Part shown: piece by piece, positions 5,462-13,469 of the stretch
Layout: each line of letters begins with the position of its first letter
Position numbering within the stretch: position 1 is the stretch's first letter
Source of the DNA: a bacterium
Lineage (GTDB): Bacteria > Zhuqueibacterota > Zhuqueibacteria > Residuimicrobiales > Oceaniaggregativiventaceae
DNA length: 64,000 nt
Assembly: GCA_029565675.1 (NCBI GenBank)
Contig: JAKQNP010000019.1
Span: 1-64,000, forward strand
Direction of reading: 5' to 3'
Notes under the pieces: model-generated
Databases searched by the model: none
The model's input: only the letters and a program-made list of their open reading frames with translations
What the model was told of the DNA's origin: nothing
Program-made: the position numbers and the translations under genes

Positions 5462-8107
5462 CTACTGACGAGTGCTAAAACGATAAACGCCACTGCCGAC
5501 GCGATAGAGCCTGTTCTGGGCATCCTCGCCCAAATATTGAACCCCCACGGCCTCTGCCGCCGGTCTGCCGCTTTCGAATACCGCACCGGCGCGGGCTAGC
5601 GGAATGTGAACATCTGCTTGCGCTCCGACCGGAACCTCTACCTGCAGAGAAAAAGTCTTTCCCTGGCGCTGCCATTTGGACTGCAAGCGACCTCGCACGG
5701 TTTCGATAATGACCTGTACCCAGTCCAGAGAGTCGATCACCGCGGGTTTAACGATAAACCGGCGAAATCCCGCTTCCAGCGGTTGCACCCCACCGAATCG
5801 CGAAAACAAGGTCGCCATTGGGCCGCTGAACATGGCGTGATTATGGGAATTCATTTCCCCTTTGGCATACCACTGCTCCCAGGTGGTCGTGGCGCCGAGT
5901 TTGATCTGATGGCCGAAACCGGGATAGCTGTCTTGAGTAAAAATTTGCAGAGCCAGATCACCATATCCCTGATCGCAGAGGACATCGCAGATATACCGCG
6001 TTCCCGTGATGCCGGTATCGAGATGTCCGCCGTTATCGATCAAGATGGTATTAACCAGATGCTCGGCTATTTGTTCTCTTTTTTCGAGCGGCGCGATGTT
6101 CAACGCCAAAGGCAGGATGTCCTCGGTTTGAGAGCCGTTGCCGTAGGTATTCCGTTCGGGATGAAAAAAGGCAGCATTGTAAGCGAAACGGATCGAATCG
6201 GCCAGGGTGCGATATTTTTCGCAAGCTGTTTGGTCATTCAGGATCGATGCGGTATTCGCCACGGTTTCGGCGCACTGGAAGAACAGGGCCGTGTTCACGG
6301 CTGTCACATTGCTGAAATAGGATTCCCAGGTTCCCGAATTGGGCGCACACCAATCGCCGAAACCGTTGCGATAGATCAAATCGGGAGTCCGGTCAGCAAC
6401 ACCATCCACGTATTTCTTCATCGCATCATAATTTTCGCGCAAAATGGCGATGTCACCAGTGTAAAAATACAATCGCCAGGGCAGCAGCACCTGATCGCCA
6501 TCCCAGTCCGGATTGCCGTTGCCGCCGCGAATGTCCCGCAACCACTTGCGGTAATACCGGTACAGGGGAAAGAGATAAATCGCTCCCTCCTCATAGACGC
6601 GTGAATCCATGGCGCACGGTGTCCGCTCGTCCCGCATGGGGCAATCGGTCGGAATCGACATAAAATTGCTGGTCATGCTCCAGCGAAAGTTTTGTGCCAC
6701 CCGGTTGAGGGTCGCATCAGAGCAGGAAAACGAGCCTTCAGTGGCGAAATCCGCATGCACGACCCGGCCCTCGACCATTTCAGCCGTGGGCTTTTCCCGT
6801 AAACCGGTAATTTCCACATAGCGAAAACCGTGATAGGAAAACCGGGGTTCGTAGCTCTCGATTCCATTACCTTTGAAAATAGTGATATCCGTAGCCTGGG
6901 CCTGGCGATTGGTCCAGGGATCGATCATGCCGGTGGAATCGATCAGTTCGCTGTGGTGCAGCTTAACGCTGTCGCCCGGCTGGCCCTGCATGCGAATGCG
7001 CACCCAGCCGGCGAAATTCTGTCCGAAATCGACAACGAATACTCCCGGCCGGGGTTCGGTTATGCTTATTGGTGCAAGGGTCTGCGCAACTCGAATCGGC
7101 GGCATGGTGTTGGCGACCAGGTGCCCGCCCGGCGAGTCGGTTTGAATGACCGGGGACCAGTCCTCGTCAGCAAAGCCAAACGTGCTCCAACCGCTCTGCT
7201 CTTTGCGGGCATCGTACCTTTCACCGCTGTAAATGCCGCAAGCCGTGATCGGCCCTGCATGAGAACGCCACTGTTGATCCGAGACGATCTCCTGGTGTGA
7301 ACCATCCGCCAGGTCGATTTGGATCTGCAGAATGAATCTTTTGGACCTTTCCCATTTCCAACCCCACCGGGAATAGGTGGAATCGTACCCACCGCCGAGC
7401 ATTACGCCCACCGCATTGCCATTTTGCCGCAGCAATTCGGTTACATCATAGGTATCATAGAGATTGACACGATCATAGTGAGAGTTGGGCGGGGCCAATA
7501 CCTGATCGCCGACTTTGCTCCCGTTCAGATAGAATTCATACCATCCCAGGCCGTATACATAGGCTGTGGCGCGTTCGATTTTGCCAGGCAGAGAAAATTC
7601 GCGCCGAAACAGCGGTGCGGCTGCCTTTTCACCCGGTGCGGCCGCAATCCATTGCGCATGCCAATCCGATTCTTCCAGCAAGCCGACCTGCCAATATCCC
7701 GGTTCGCTCCATGACGATGCCCGGTCGAGTTCATCCCACACGCGAACCTGCCAATAACACCGCTCGCCGGATCCTGGTGGTGTACCGCCATACACCAGAT
7801 CAGTGAAATGATCAGATTCCACTTTGCCGCTGTCCCACAAATCGCCGATGCCGCGGCGGAGCGAATCCAGATCCCGGCTGACCAGAATCTGATAGGCGCT
7901 TTGGCGGCTGCCGCGTTGCGATGACCTCAGAATCCAACCCAGCACGGGATTGCGATGATCGACGGCGATGGGATTGACGGCATGGTCGCAGGAAAGGTCG
8001 GCAACCTGTATCGAACACGAGGATTCTGCTGCCAGGCCGGCCTCGGCGATCATCAATAAACCGAGCAAGACGCAGAAAACGAATTGACTATTCCATATCG
8101 ATAGCAT
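5462..8107 (-). CDS. Alpha-L-rhamnosidase, GH78 family, exported
   Basis: An 881-residue exported enzyme with a signal peptide (about 1-27, ending GLAAES). It has the usual GH78 order: N-terminal Fn3-like domain (YQILVSRDLDSL, CYWQVRVWDE), carbohydrate-binding beta-sandwich domains (YVYGLGWYEFYLNG, ISTEPRPGVFVVDFGQNFAGW-like segment), then the (alpha/alpha)6 catalytic domain. Catalytic markers are PTDCPMRDER, carrying the putative general-acid Glu, and GATTTWEQW, carrying the second Glu. Members remove terminal alpha-L-rhamnose from plant or algal polysaccharides and glycosides. One oddity is that the usual W-x-GD after DCPxRxE reads PCAMD here. It probably supplies rhamnose from an external polymer together with the GH123-like enzyme downstream. 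Confidence 0.93.
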   Translation of the reverse strand: MLSIWNSQFVFCVLLGLLMIAEAGLAAESSCSIQVADLSCDHAVNPIAVDHRNPVLGWILRSSQRGSRQSAYQILVSRDLDSLRRGIGDLWDSGKVESDHFTDLVYGGTPPGSGERCYWQVRVWDELDRASSWSEPGYWQVGLLEESDWHAQWIAAAPGEKAAAPLFRREFSLPGKIERATAYVYGLGWYEFYLNGSKVGDQVLAPPNSHYDRVNLYDTYDVTELLRQNGNAVGVMLGGGYDSTYSRWGWKWERSKRFILQIQIDLADGSHQEIVSDQQWRSHAGPITACGIYSGERYDARKEQSGWSTFGFADEDWSPVIQTDSPGGHLVANTMPPIRVAQTLAPISITEPRPGVFVVDFGQNFAGWVRIRMQGQPGDSVKLHHSELIDSTGMIDPWTNRQAQATDITIFKGNGIESYEPRFSYHGFRYVEITGLREKPTAEMVEGRVVHADFATEGSFSCSDATLNRVAQNFRWSMTSNFMSIPTDCPMRDERTPCAMDSRVYEEGAIYLFPLYRYYRKWLRDIRGGNGNPDWDGDQVLLPWRLYFYTGDIAILRENYDAMKKYVDGVADRTPDLIYRNGFGDWCAPNSGTWESYFSNVTAVNTALFFQCAETVANTASILNDQTACEKYRTLADSIRFAYNAAFFHPERNTYGNGSQTEDILPLALNIAPLEKREQIAEHLVNTILIDNGGHLDTGITGTRYICDVLCDQGYGDLALQIFTQDSYPGFGHQIKLGATTTWEQWYAKGEMNSHNHAMFSGPMATLFSRFGGVQPLEAGFRRFIVKPAVIDSLDWVQVIIETVRGRLQSKWQRQGKTFSLQVEVPVGAQADVHIPLARAGAVFESGRPAAEAVGVQYLGEDAQNRLYRVGSGVYRFSTRQ

Positions 8108-8249
8108 TAGAGTCCTGATCTGTGCTTTTTATCGTCGCTTGATTAGAGGCGGCAGGATAGGCGTTACCTAATTCACCACATGATTCACTGGCAATCTGAA
8201 CAATCGGACAAATTGACGTACGAAATCTGAAAAGGTGACTGCAAATCGG

Positions 8250-8927
8250 TCAATCGCGACAGCTGTGGAACAGCATGATTTCCGATAACGCAAATGATTT
8301 CCATTCATCGCGAGCCGCTTCTTTCCAATATGCTGATTGAAGCACAATTTTAATAGTACTCGCATTTATTTCATCGAGATCAAAAACATCGGGTTTTTTA
8401 TTATTTATAAATGCACATATATGTCCGCCGCCCTTCTGACTGAAACATACCTCCTTCGGCGCGGTCAAAGTAAATTCACCTATTGGTATAAATGACTTTT
8501 CGTTTGATTCGTTTGATATAAATAACTGAAATTGTTTTAGTGCGTTGTTGCCTCCTCCACTACCTCTTGCATCGGTATGGAGATTATAAACCACAAGTTT
8601 ATTGAACTGCCGCTGAACCTGTAAATCAAAGATTATTTCGGTGTTCACCTGATAGTTGTTGCTTTTCCAGATTGTTAAAGGCAAACCATCGATTGCTTTA
8701 TTCGCCGAATCAATGTTTTCTCCATCGGTAACATAGATTACTCTGGCGTCAGCAAGCAAATTATTTGACCAACCTTCTGGAACATCAAAAACAAGATCGG
8801 ATTCTTGGGGATCGAGTTCGGCAAGCTTTTCAAAAATTTCTTCTCTGCTCAATTCACTCGTCGGGTTGCAGGCCAGGCTCGAGAAGGCACAACAAATAGC
8901 AGAGATGAAAACCATCTCTTTTCTCAT
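8250..8927 (-). CDS. Lipoprotein with discoidin (F5/8 type C)-like domain
   Basis: A product of about 225 residues. The lipoprotein signal MRKEMVFISAICCAFSSLAC ends in a lipobox (SSLAC). The start at 8927 is preferred over an in-frame ATG at 8948 because AAAGGTGAT sits at the right distance upstream. After a linker, a beta-sandwich of F5/8 type C (discoidin-like) character is suggested by KAIDGLPLTIWKSN, TEIIFDLQVQRQFNKLVVYN, LKQFQLFIS and FALSEIMLF. Such domains often bind glycans, which would fit the neighbouring glycoside hydrolases. No catalytic domain is attached. Its local DNA is more A+T-rich than the adjacent rhamnosidase gene. Confidence 0.65.
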   Translation of the reverse strand: MRKEMVFISAICCAFSSLACNPTSELSREEIFEKLAELDPQESDLVFDVPEGWSNNLLADARVIYVTDGENIDSANKAIDGLPLTIWKSNNYQVNTEIIFDLQVQRQFNKLVVYNLHTDARGSGGGNNALKQFQLFISNESNEKSFIPIGEFTLTAPKEVCFSQKGGGHICAFINNKKPDVFDLDEINASTIKIVLQSAYWKEAARDEWKSFALSEIMLFHSCRD

Positions 8928-9066
8928 AAGGATATCACCTTTCGTCAAGCAATATCAACTACTTGCTGCTGAATCTGGCACATCTTGAAACTATCGCTTG
9001 ACCTGCGACGCAGCCTTGTCCCATCATTTTGGGAATCTGCGATGCTCACGGCAAATAGACTTAATC

Positions 9067-9102
9067 TCACTGGTGCCCCATCGTCAGATGGGACACCAGT
9101 GA
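9067..9102. repeat. Strong 16-bp hairpin
   Basis: Arms 9067-9082 (TCACTGGTGCCCCATC) and 9087-9102 (GATGGGACACCAGTGA) pair over 16 positions with one mismatch around a 4-base loop. No T-tract follows on either strand, so this is not a standard intrinsic terminator. It sits in the otherwise featureless gap 8949-9186, downstream of one lipoprotein gene and upstream of another. It may be a palindromic interspersed element or an mRNA-stabilising structure. Confidence 0.5.
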
Positions 9103-9186
9103 TCTAGGACATAAACAGCAATTTAAACCGTACAAGGAAAACTTGCTCTCATTTCTCCTCTATTTTTCCATGCTTGCAATACTTTT

Positions 9187-9681
9187 CTAATCGTTGATCG
9201 CCCAGGCGATGAGTTTCCAGTCGATTTTACCGCCATCCGTGACGGAAAATTCGAGCAACATATGGCCGAGGCGGTGGCCATCGTCAAAACTGGCAAGCAC
9301 CCATTTCGTGGTCAACAACACAATCCCGTCAGGATCGTAAAAACCAAACGTGCCGCCCAACTCGCTTTTCAGTTCCGCAGGAAAAAGGTCTTTGCGGTGG
9401 CGCAGATCTTCGGCCAGATCGGCTTGCGGGTCCTCGAGCCCCATCTCTCGCAGCTCCTTAAGCTGATAGTTGCTGATCACCATCGGCCGATCGGCCTGTG
9501 GCAAATTCGCCAATTCTTCCGCTTGCATAGTCACGACCGACTTCAAGCTGTCGATTTGCGCCAAGAGTCGGTTCTGCTGTTCAGCAGGTTCGCGTTCGCA
9601 TCCGGACGACAAGATCCACATGCCGACGAACAGCGCGATCACTCCTAAAGCCAGGTGAGCGCGCGCTTTGCGGTTGGCCAT
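9187..9681 (-). CDS. Hypothetical lipoprotein with coiled-coil segment
   Basis: A 164-residue product. The start at 9681 is favoured by AGGAGG nine bases upstream; in-frame sequence further upstream overlaps the next gene and is not credible. The N-terminus (MANRKARAHLALGVIALFVG...LSSGC) is a lipoprotein signal with Cys in the lipobox. Residues about 32-62 (EQQNRLLAQIDSLKSVVTMQ) look like a coiled coil. The C-terminal half is a small mixed domain (GTFGFYDPDGIVLLTTKWVL, LGHMLLEFSVTDGG) of unknown family. It probably follows the B12-activation-domain gene in the same transcript (90 bp gap). Confidence 0.6.
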   Translation of the reverse strand: MANRKARAHLALGVIALFVGMWILSSGCEREPAEQQNRLLAQIDSLKSVVTMQAEELANLPQADRPMVISNYQLKELREMGLEDPQADLAEDLRHRKDLFPAELKSELGGTFGFYDPDGIVLLTTKWVLASFDDGHRLGHMLLEFSVTDGGKIDWKLIAWAIND

Positions 9682-9770
9682 TGTGCGTTTCCTCCTTTCC
9701 CATTCCCGATAAAAAAACAGCTTATCCCCGCCAGGGCTCGATCCTGGAAACAGAAATTGGCTGCAGTTTC

Positions 9771-10454
9771 TCACTCGTGCTGCATCTCTTCCCACAGTTT
9801 CTGATTGAGTGGCGCTTGCCGCGAAGGACAATCCGCCCGATGGCAAACTTCACAGGTTCGAAAATCTTTGGCGCTGGAAAACATCAAAGCCGATATGGTT
9901 TTATTCGGAACCATTAAAAACGAATCGGTCAATCTGACGCCGATCGCCTGTTCGACATCGCCGAGAAGCGCGAACAGTCCTTTTTGCTGTTCGATCGGCC
10001 ACACATCGACGTCGCCGGAACCCGGTGACATTTGCGCGGTCTTGCCGAGGCGAAACTTGTGGTGCAGATGCGCGTTGAGATGTTTAATTGCAGCCATGAG
10101 CAGGTGGGCCTTGATCGTGTCCCACCAGAATTCCTTGAGCATGTCATCCGGCGCTGAAAACGCCTCGTCCATCTCATGCCCGCAAGTCGCCAACAAAGGA
10201 AAAACGCGCCAGCTGTTAACCAGCTTTTTGCTCAAAGTTCGGCTGGTGAACGCCACGCCGTTGATTTCAACGGTGTCACCGTCTCTGCGGTCAACAAACG
10301 ACTCTGCATAGGCGGCCTTGGGCTTGCCAACCTCCTGGGCAAGTTCGATCAACTCGCGCAACTCTTTCCGATCCACCGAGTCGGGATCGAGATGCAATTG
10401 CCTGAGCAACGCGGTTTCATCCAAAGTAAACGGGATATCCAACAAACACTCCAT
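9771..10454 (-). CDS. Stand-alone B12-dependent methionine synthase activation-domain protein
   Basis: A product of about 227 residues that resembles the isolated C-terminal activation (SAM-binding) domain of MetH. Matching features are MSPGSGDVDVWPIEQQK, then IGVRLTDSFLMVPNKTISAL, and a C-terminal Cys cluster CEVCHRADCPSR. In MetH this domain binds S-adenosylmethionine and supports reductive remethylation of oxidised cobalamin. Stand-alone versions occur with split methionine synthases or other corrinoid methyltransferases. No methionine synthase, corrinoid protein or methyltransferase is seen nearby. The start at 10454 is chosen because GAGGAG lies five bases upstream; an in-frame ATG at 10472 is the alternative. 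Confidence 0.8.
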   Translation of the reverse strand: MECLLDIPFTLDETALLRQLHLDPDSVDRKELRELIELAQEVGKPKAAYAESFVDRRDGDTVEINGVAFTSRTLSKKLVNSWRVFPLLATCGHEMDEAFSAPDDMLKEFWWDTIKAHLLMAAIKHLNAHLHHKFRLGKTAQMSPGSGDVDVWPIEQQKGLFALLGDVEQAIGVRLTDSFLMVPNKTISALMFSSAKDFRTCEVCHRADCPSRQAPLNQKLWEEMQHE

Positions 10455-10472
10455 GCTATCTCCTCTGTTCAT

Positions 10473-11350
10473 TCCCCTGCTCCATCTCCATTCTGTATTG
10501 CTCTGTTTAGTGGCTTCTGCAAAACCACCACATCATCGGCACCTGCCTTGCCTGCTCATCACTTTAAGATAAAATCGCTAGCAAAGCAACAGGAATTTTA
10601 CCCCTGTCGGTTCTCTGCAGCAATTTGTTCTGTTTGTCCTGGTGCCTGCAGCAAAATCCGCGATTGCGACAATCACGACCCAATCCCGACTTTCCACGGC
10701 GGCAACAAGACTGAGAACAATTTGTTCTGCGAATCACTCTGCAGTCTTTGCCGGTCAAGATTGGTGCATATCGCTTCGAGTATCCTTCACACGGAAAATC
10801 CATTCAGTTTCATATTTCTGTATTCACTTGCATTTATTCTGTTATTTGTTAAATTTATCCACTGGCGTCCGGTTACAGGACACCAACCAATTTAACCTTA
10901 TAATAAACAACATTGATGTTGTAACATTTGATTCAGGTCGATTCTGTTTTTCGACCAATATAATGAATTGATTTTAATAGAATTGTAGCGGGGTGTCCGT
11001 TCGTTCGACCGGACATTAGTGAAATTTATCAAGTTTTGCATCGGTGGTATCCCGTTTGATGACGGCAAATTGCTGCTTTTGCTTCGCCGCAAGAACAAGC
11101 GGCACGACAATCAGTCAACCGTAAAATCATGGACAAGGACGGCACCGGCCAAATCGCGATTCTTTGCCAGAAAAACGAACCAGCAGCCTAATTGTTCCGA
11201 AGCAAGAAAATTACCTCTCTTCCTTAATGGTCTGCAGCAGCGATCAACAGCTGTTGGGCTGCAAAAGGAGTCAGTGCAGGACTTCTCTGCCGTACCGCAT
11301 TAAATGAAAATAGATCAAATCCACATAGTCCCTCTGTGAGGGAAACCAAA
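10473..11350. other. Long intergenic region (about 0.9 kb), no convincing gene
   Basis: No supported coding sequence lies between the B12-activation gene and osmC, which diverge. The stretch contains CAATTTGTTCTG twice (10621 and 10718). The second copy is part of the near-palindrome AGAACAA-T-TTGTTCT (10714-10728). A short plus-strand reading frame from 11019 (KFCIGGIPFDDGKLLLLLRR) resembles the start of a Nudix domain but lacks a Nudix box, so it is at best a relic. A 6-bp hairpin (TCCCTC-TGT-GAGGGA, 11329-11343) precedes the osmC ribosome-binding site. Confidence 0.4.
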
Positions 11351-11363
11351 AAGGAGTTAGACC

Positions 11364-11804
11364 ATGGCGCAGATGCAGGTCAAAACAACAGTTGAAGCAG
11401 GTGAAGGTTTGCAGGTAAAGTGCAAGTCGCGAAGTTTTTCTCTTATTATCGATGAGCCTGAGAGTTTAGGTGGCACCAACCTCGGCATGAATCCCATGGA
11501 GTGTTTTTTAAACGCAGTCGGTGCATGCCATATCATCGTCGCCAAAAGCTTTGCCCAAAAAAATCGCATCAAACTCAAATCGCTCAAGATCGAGGTCGAA
11601 GGCACTCTGGACATGGATGGTTTTATGGGTCGCAACAAAGACGCCAAAGTGGGATTCTCGGAGATCAAAACCAAATATTTTATCGAAGCCGACAACACTG
11701 AAGCAGAACTGGAAAAATTCGTCGAATTCATCAACGATCATTGTCCGGTAACGGATACGATTAAAAATCCGGCCAAATTGACACATGCGATCCACAGGGT
11801 TTGA
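11364..11804 (+). CDS. OsmC-family peroxiredoxin-like protein
   Basis: A 146-residue cytoplasmic protein of the OsmC/Ohr superfamily. The two conserved cysteines are visible in MECFLNAVGACH (the AVGAC cysteine, near residue 55) and in NDHCPVTDT (near 128). In the family they form the redox pair that reduces organic hydroperoxides. LGGTNLGMNPMECFLNAVGAC is the usual helical signature, and the central beta strands (LKIEVEGTLDMDGF) are typical. AAGGAG precedes the ATG by eight bases. It is monocistronic, with a long 5' region and its own terminator at 11909-11950. Stress-inducible expression is plausible but not shown. Confidence 0.88.
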   Translation: MAQMQVKTTVEAGEGLQVKCKSRSFSLIIDEPESLGGTNLGMNPMECFLNAVGACHIIVAKSFAQKNRIKLKSLKIEVEGTLDMDGFMGRNKDAKVGFSEIKTKYFIEADNTEAELEKFVEFINDHCPVTDTIKNPAKLTHAIHRV

Positions 11805-11908
11805 GGCCTGGCGCCAGGACCAGCGCAGATATCATCCCGGCATTTAAGCCGCCGACTCATCCTATCGCCGGCAAATATGTTTTGCCAGACTGAAATTGTT
11901 CACTCTCG

Positions 11909-11950
11909 AGCTGATCCTGCGCTCTGCGCTCGATCAGCTTTCATTTTTTT
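11909..11950 (+). terminator. Rho-independent terminator after osmC
   Basis: AGCTGATC (11909-11916) pairs with GATCAGCT (11932-11939) and the stem runs into a T-rich tract (TTCATTTTTTT). The position about 100 bp past the osmC stop fits termination of that transcript. Confidence 0.7.
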
Positions 11951-12010
11951 AAGACGACGACAACGGCTGCAACCGATGCAGCTTGTTGATGCTCATGGGC
12001 TTTTATTGGT

Positions 12011-12048
12011 TGAAAAAGCAGTCGGCCGACGCAACCACCGACTGCTTT
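12011..12048 (-). terminator. Second hairpin, terminator-like on the minus strand
   Basis: AAAGCAGTCGG (12015-12025) and CCGACTGCTTT (12038-12048) form a perfect 11-bp stem with a 12-base loop. On the minus strand the stem is followed by five T residues. It lies in the 11805-12236 gap ahead of the CDF gene and may block readthrough between oppositely read regions. No minus-strand gene lies directly upstream. Confidence 0.45.
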
Positions 12049-12236
12049 GACAGCAGGTCTTGTGCGCGTAACCAGCTTGGCAATAGATCCGGTCTATCCG
12101 GCCCAAATCAGCTGGCAGAAACCGCTTGACAGAAAACAATTAAGCTTCTACATTGATAGGTTGGTCAATAGGGGAAATCTTGTTTACCGGCGCAGCGCCG
12201 ACACAGACGAAAATTTAAAAAAATGAAGCAAACCAG

Positions 12237-13145
12237 ATGGCAACCCGGCTGCAAAAAGCACAGCAAGTGACCTGGATCGGTTTCCTGGTCAATTTTCTGT
12301 TGGTCGTCAGCAAACTGTTTGCCGGTTTTGTTGGCAAAAGTGCGGCCATGATTGCTGATGGGGTGCACTCGCTGTCCGACTTTATTACCGATATCATTGT
12401 TCTGGTCTTCATGCGGGTTTCTGACAAAGGCAGCGACTCCGATCATCGGTATGGGCACGGGAAATATGAAACTTTCTCCACCCTGTTGATCAGCACATTC
12501 CTGTTGGCGGTCGGCATCGGCATCTGCTGGCGCGGTATCCAGACGATTGCCGAATCGCTCGCCGGCCGACAACTTGGTCAACCATCGATCGTTGCCTTGC
12601 TGGCCGCTTTTGTATCGATCCTTGCCAAAGAAGGATTGTATCGCTACACCGCCCGGGTTGGTGAATCGATAAAAAGCCAGGCAGTACTTGCCAATGCCTG
12701 GCACCACCGTTCCGATGCGCTCTCGAGTGTTGGCACTTTTCTGGGAATCAGCGGCGCGATATTCCTGGGCAGCAACTGGCGTTTGCTCGACCCTCTTGCA
12801 AGCGTGGTGGTGAGCTTTTTCATCATGAAAGTAGCAATTCAGTTGGGCAAACCAACGGTCCAAGAGCTGCTCGAATCGGCCCTGCCCGAAACAGTCGAAA
12901 AGGACATCCTGCAGCTCGTCCATCAAACACCCGGGGTCAGATCTTCACACAAGCTGAAAACCCGAAGAGTCGGCAACGTCTATGCCATAGACATTCATGT
13001 ACAGCTCGATCGCGATATCTCATTGGTCAAATCGCACGATATTGCTTCCGAGATCGAAAAAAGACTTCGCGATCGCTATGGTCCAGACACTCATATCGGC
13101 ATTCACACCGAACCGATACATGAAGAGGGCACAGACAAACAGTGA
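12237..13145 (+). CDS. Cation diffusion facilitator (CDF) metal efflux transporter
   Basis: A 302-residue inner-membrane metal/proton antiporter of the CDF family. Transmembrane segments span roughly residues 10-205. The metal-binding signatures are IADGVHSLSD in helix 2 and WHHRSDALSS in helix 5. A histidine-containing loop (HRYGHGKYE) lies between helices 2 and 3. The C-terminal cytoplasmic domain (about 210-295, TPGVRSSHKLKTRRVG) is the usual ferredoxin-like dimerisation module. Family substrates include Zn2+, Fe2+, Co2+, Cd2+ and Mn2+; the metal is not determined here. The ribosome-binding site is weak. A Ca2+-type P-ATPase follows on the same strand. Confidence 0.92.
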   Translation: MATRLQKAQQVTWIGFLVNFLLVVSKLFAGFVGKSAAMIADGVHSLSDFITDIIVLVFMRVSDKGSDSDHRYGHGKYETFSTLLISTFLLAVGIGICWRGIQTIAESLAGRQLGQPSIVALLAAFVSILAKEGLYRYTARVGESIKSQAVLANAWHHRSDALSSVGTFLGISGAIFLGSNWRLLDPLASVVVSFFIMKVAIQLGKPTVQELLESALPETVEKDILQLVHQTPGVRSSHKLKTRRVGNVYAIDIHVQLDRDISLVKSHDIASEIEKRLRDRYGPDTHIGIHTEPIHEEGTDKQ

Positions 13146-13469
13146 TGCGGTTCAAGAGCGGACTGTCTTTGATCGGTCGCCCCTTCTTTGGGGCACTATC
13201 ATTGAGCCGACGAGAGTTCTGCGTTATGTCCCGCGGATATCCGCGCAAGCAGCAAGCTGCCTTTGGTTGCTGGAGCGCTCCCTTTTCTTGCCGAAACAAC
13301 GACAAAAGTACTCTGACCGGCAATACCGATGCCGTACTGCGGCGCCGGGGAAATCGCTTTCTCACCGCATCGATGGCATGGCGGACAGCAGTGCAACGCC
13401 AGACGCATCGCACTGATGGTCGCGATGAATAGAATCCAAAATTCTGCAGACGCAATGCGAGGGCAAAAC
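13146..13469 (+). other. Intergenic leader of the P-type ATPase, no gene seen
   Basis: About 320 bp between the CDF and ATPase genes. The ATPase frame stays open upstream to 13329, but that sequence (MPYCGAGEIAFSPHRWH...) is not ATPase-like and lacks a ribosome-binding site. It is treated as untranslated leader. No clear hairpin or promoter was found. Confidence 0.4.

Noticed and set aside
5606-6604. Plus-strand 332-codon open frame opposite the rhamnosidase
   Set aside because: It is a shadow of the GH78 gene; the real coding strand carries all catalytic motifs.
11019-11303. Possible Nudix-family gene
   Set aside because: Only about 20 residues look Nudix-like at the N-terminus; the Nudix box is absent and the rest is not protein-like.
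13329-13469. Upstream extension of the P-type ATPase frame
   Set aside because: The extra 47 residues do not resemble ATPase N-termini and have no ribosome-binding site; ATG at 13470 is better.
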